From JAAYOS01 sp050950785 (GTDB lineage: Bacteria; Bacillota; Clostridia; Oscillospirales; JAAYOS01), in contig JBMNIG010000021.1 of NCBI GenBank assembly GCA_050950785.1, positions 1-64,000 of the forward strand: a stretch of DNA of 64,000 nucleotides, written 5' to 3'. The notes under the pieces are model-generated. The model searched no databases. It was given only the letters and a program-made list of their open reading frames with translations, and was not told the DNA's origin. The position numbers and the translations under genes were made by a program. Below, piece by piece: positions 61,699-64,000 of the stretch (within the stretch, counting starts at the first letter, position 1; every line of letters begins with the position of its first letter).

Positions 61699-62688
61699 AT
61701 GAAAGTCCTTGGTCTCTCCTTTGGCCGCAAGAACAGAAACAGTGACATCCTTGTTAAGGAAGCGCTCCTCGGTGCAAAAGAAGCCGGAGCCGAAATCGCC
61801 TTCCTAAACATGATCGACAAAAAGATTGGGCACTGCACAGGCTGTGCAGCATGCGACAGACGCAGAGAAAGCGGCGGCCCATCAAGATGCGTAATCAAAG
61901 ATGATTTCCCGTTTGTTGAGGATGCTATCCTTGAAGCCGACGCCATCATTTTGGCAGCACCTGTTTACGTCCTTGGTCCGGTCGGACAGCTCAAAAACCT
62001 TATTGACCGCATGGGTCCGTCCCACGACAGGGCTCAAATGCAAAGAGAAAACGCAAAAAGAATAGCTCAAGGTAAGAGCGGTGAGGAGCTGCTTGATCCA
62101 CGTCTGTTCAAGGATCGTTTCCTTGGTCTGATATCCGTTGGTGGAGCGCGCACAGAACATTGGACTTCAATGGGACTGCCTAATATCCATTTGTTCAGCT
62201 TTTCCATGCAAATGACAGTTGTTGATCATTACAATGCTTATAGAATGGGTGATATTGTAAATCCATTGTTTGACGATGAGCTTTTGGCCCGTATGCGTCG
62301 TATGGGTAAGTCTGTAACTGAAGCAATAGGAACTCCTCGCCTGGAAGTAGAGTGGAAAGGCGACAGGCCGGGCATCTGCCCACTCTGTCACAACGATATT
62401 CTCACCATCAAGACCGGAACTACGGTAGAATGCCCGATCTGTGGCATGGCGGGCACACTTTATATTGAAGATGGCCAGATAAAGGCACACTTTACCGAAG
62501 AACAGATCGAACGTTCCCGTATGCGCCAAGGCGGTGTAGACGATCATATGGATGAGATTGCAAGCTTCAAACCAGTTGTCAAAGAAAAACTCGAAAAGTT
62601 TGGTCACCTCATACCTGAAAAGATGAAACGCTTTGAAGGGATTCCGGAACTGAATAAAAAAGACTTTGTTGAGAATATGAAGCAATAA
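61699..62688 (+). CDS. Flavodoxin-fold reductase with C-terminal zinc-ribbon
   Basis: A 329-residue flavoprotein. The N-terminal domain is a flavodoxin/iron-sulfur flavoprotein fold (VLGLSFGRKNRNSDILVKEA; GHCTGCAACDRR) with ILAAPVYVLGPVGQLKN as the flavin loop. Residues about 225-260 hold two CxxC pairs (CPLCHND; CPICGMAG) that likely bind zinc or iron, as in rubredoxin-like tails. Strong GGAGG before the ATG. Placed after the CocE gene in the same direction and so probably part of block B; it may reduce a ring or a carbonyl of the aglycone. Similar genes are known from aromatic- or flavonoid-degrading Clostridia by family only. Confidence 0.8.
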   Translation: MKVLGLSFGRKNRNSDILVKEALLGAKEAGAEIAFLNMIDKKIGHCTGCAACDRRRESGGPSRCVIKDDFPFVEDAILEADAIILAAPVYVLGPVGQLKNLIDRMGPSHDRAQMQRENAKRIAQGKSGEELLDPRLFKDRFLGLISVGGARTEHWTSMGLPNIHLFSFSMQMTVVDHYNAYRMGDIVNPLFDDELLARMRRMGKSVTEAIGTPRLEVEWKGDRPGICPLCHNDILTIKTGTTVECPICGMAGTLYIEDGQIKAHFTEEQIERSRMRQGGVDDHMDEIASFKPVVKEKLEKFGHLIPEKMKRFEGIPELNKKDFVENMKQ

Positions 62689-62793
62689 CAAACAGCGTCA
62701 TTAAGGTATGTAGGCTTCTATATCATATCAAATACATACCCCCTGTTTGCTCTCTTGCTGAAGTACAAAAACTAACTACATCTTTTATTCAAA

Positions 62794-62830
62794 AACAGCT
62801 CTCTGTCTACTTGACAGAGAGCTGTTCATT
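62794..62830. terminator. Bidirectional terminator
   Basis: Arms AACAGCTCTCTGTC and GACAGAGAGCTGTT, five-base loop, A-run left and T-rich right. Ends block B and possibly the leftward regulator gene. Confidence 0.85.
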
Positions 62831-62958
62831 TACAATTTAGATACTTTTGGCTGTATGTCGTACATGTATTCTAAATCTTAATACGCTTACAGCATCAGCT
62901 CTTACAATATGGAAACTATTATATAAATCTCGCATCACCTGGTATAGCATGTCTGCGA

Positions 62959-63351
62959 TTATTCGACAGCCCGCTCCTTCTTTTCTTCAATTTCCTTTAG
63001 ATGCGCTTTTATCTGCTCAAAAGAACTGTCGCTTATTCCATGCTCAATTTTGCAGGCGTCCTCTACAGCAGTTTCCTCATCAACACCAAGTGCTATCAGC
63101 ATTTTTGTCAGAACGCGATGCCTTTCATAGATACTCTCTGCAATATCCTGACCTTTTTGAGTCAATGTGATCTGACCGTATTTATCCATCTCAATGTAAC
63201 CGTTTTCGCGAAATTGCTTCATGGTGTAGCTAACGGTGGGTTTTGTAACTCCCATCCGGTCCGCAATATCGACCGAACGCACATATCCCTTTTGTTTGTG
63301 CAGCATAAGGATACATTCAAGATAGTTCTCAGCTGCCTCCTGTATTTTCAA
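62959..63351 (-). CDS. DtxR/MntR-family metal-dependent regulator
   Basis: A 130-residue winged-helix repressor with the helix-turn-helix SVDIADRMGVTKPTVSYTMKQ and the dimerisation domain with likely metal ligands in EDACKIEHGISDSSFE. Length and the absence of an SH3-like domain favour the MntR type (manganese). The start is TTG at 63351 with AGGAGGTGGGG. Controlled genes are not in the window. Confidence 0.88.
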   Translation of the reverse strand: MKIQEAAENYLECILMLHKQKGYVRSVDIADRMGVTKPTVSYTMKQFRENGYIEMDKYGQITLTQKGQDIAESIYERHRVLTKMLIALGVDEETAVEDACKIEHGISDSSFEQIKAHLKEIEEKKERAVE

Positions 63352-63573
63352 TCCCCCACCTCCTGAATACTAAATCGTGTCTGTCAGTAGCATTTATCTA
63401 CTTAATCTTATCATTTACATAACCATTATGCAAGTTTTATGTCAGCTGACAATATAGGCGCAAATTGCAAGTTAAAGTGAAACACTTTTTCTCTGTCAAA
63501 TGTTATCTAGATATCTTGTAGTTTTCGCTTGTTTCTGGCGGTTTGGGTCTGGGCGGAACGGGAAATGCTTTCG

Positions 63574-64000
63574 CTATGAACACTTTCTTAGTTCTTCTTT
63601 AACTACCTCGTTTGCGCATTTACCTTCTAAAACCTTACGTGGGTAATCATTAAGCCATTCTTGGATCTTTAATATTGCTTTTGTACTGTATTTCGCTATC
63701 GAACATCCCTTGGGGATAAACCGTCGTATGTGTCCATTTATCTGTTCATTGGTACCTCTTTCCCATGAATGATATGGGTGACAGTAGTAAATTCGGGTGC
63801 GTGCTTTACTGCTTATGCAGGACCGTTCTAGCTTGCGCCAATCTAAAAACTCACTTCCATTATCAACTGTTATTGTTTTAAACATCTTTCGAAATCGCTT
63901 TGCACCTATCTTTTTCTCTAGTTGGTCAAGTCGTTTTAGCACTTCTTTTTGTGTTTGGCTACGCAACTTAAATATCAGTGTCTTTCTAGATAGCCTCTCA
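63574..64000 (-). CDS. IS30-family transposase, C-terminal part (runs off the window)
   Basis: The reading frame continues beyond base 64000 (ERLSRKTLIFKL upstream of the first listed residues), so only the C-terminal part is seen. The IS30-type DDE core is TVDNGSEFLDWRKLE, then YYCHPYHSWERGTNEQING with the catalytic Glu. The IS end should lie in 63440-63573; a GCAAATTGCAAGTTAAAGTG stretch at about 63460 is a candidate terminal repeat. Partial gene. Confidence 0.9.
   Translation of the reverse strand, partial: ERLSRKTLIFKLRSQTQKEVLKRLDQLEKKIGAKRFRKMFKTITVDNGSEFLDWRKLERSCISSKARTRIYYCHPYHSWERGTNEQINGHIRRFIPKGCSIAKYSTKAILKIQEWLNDYPRKVLEGKCANEVVKEELRKCS

Noticed and set aside
1..64000. CRISPR array
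   Set aside because: Despite csm4/csm5 remnants I saw no set of regularly spaced direct repeats anywhere in the window.
1..64000. tRNA or rRNA genes
   Set aside because: No cloverleaf with TTC/CCA-type arms or rRNA-like conserved blocks was recognised by eye.

Overview
The window reads as chromosomal DNA of a low-to-medium GC anaerobic Firmicute, most likely a member of Clostridia. The evidence is LplABC/YesL-type sugar import genes, GlpP with a clostridial glpA/FAD oxidoreductase/DUF1667 set, butyrate kinase, meso-diaminopimelate dehydrogenase, strong AGGAGG ribosome sites with occasional TTG/GTG starts, and many flavodoxin-fold and iron-sulfur proteins without respiratory-chain genes. No rRNA, tRNA or CRISPR array was recognised. 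Species cannot be named from the sequence alone.

Layout. 0-5.5 kb: a leftward glycoside group (serine hydrolase, DUF5060/DUF4038-type glycosidase, GH78 alpha-L-rhamnosidase). 5.9-13.7 kb: a mobile, scarred region with an intact IS1182-type element, a lipoprotein sugar-binding protein, a flavodoxin-like reductase, a GNAT-methyltransferase fusion, a broken permease and binding-protein pair, a deleted second IS1182 copy in inverted orientation, and the stump of a type III-A CRISPR operon (csm4/csm5). 13.8-19.5 kb: diaminopimelate dehydrogenase, a VOC protein, and a four-gene operon alternating Gfo/Idh/MocA oxidoreductases with TIM-barrel sugar isomerases. 20-30.6 kb: an MFS transporter, HicAB, a nucleotidyltransferase, another TIM-barrel isomerase, a type II restriction-modification pair, a second GNAT-methyltransferase and two flavodoxin-fold proteins. 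31-40 kb: a GH3 glycosidase with swapped domain order, a lipase-like hydrolase, a ComEC-like metallo-beta-lactamase protein with DUF3006, and an ECF sigma factor with a frameshifted partner. 40.4-47.5 kb: two sugar ABC permeases with a DUF624 protein, then a glycerol-3-phosphate module (glpP, glpA-like, FAD oxidoreductase, DUF1667).

47.7-62.7 kb holds the two most interesting blocks. Block A (48.6-55.6 kb) joins a fumarate-reductase-like flavoprotein, a NuoG/GltD-like NAD(P)H dehydrogenase, a NuoF-tail ferredoxin protein, a stand-alone acyl carrier protein, holo-ACP synthase, a Pta-family phosphotransacylase and butyrate kinase. Block B (57.2-62.7 kb) is a Gfo/Idh/MocA oxidoreductase, a small DUF6379-type protein, a TIM-barrel protein, a CocE/S15-type hydrolase and a flavodoxin/zinc-ribbon reductase. 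The first three genes of block B match the composition of the C-glycoside deglycosylation systems of gut bacteria (DgpABC, DfgABC). A LacI regulator sits between the blocks, and TGAAA/TTTCA half-sites occur near the three nearby promoters or start regions.

Working picture (inference): the cell takes up plant glycosides, removes O-linked rhamnose, apiose-like and glucose units with GH78, the DUF5060 enzyme and GH3, cleaves oxidised or C-linked sugars with the Gfo/Idh/MocA and TIM-barrel enzymes, and uses block A to reduce an acyl or unsaturated acid with NAD(P)H and recover ATP by an acyl-phosphate route.
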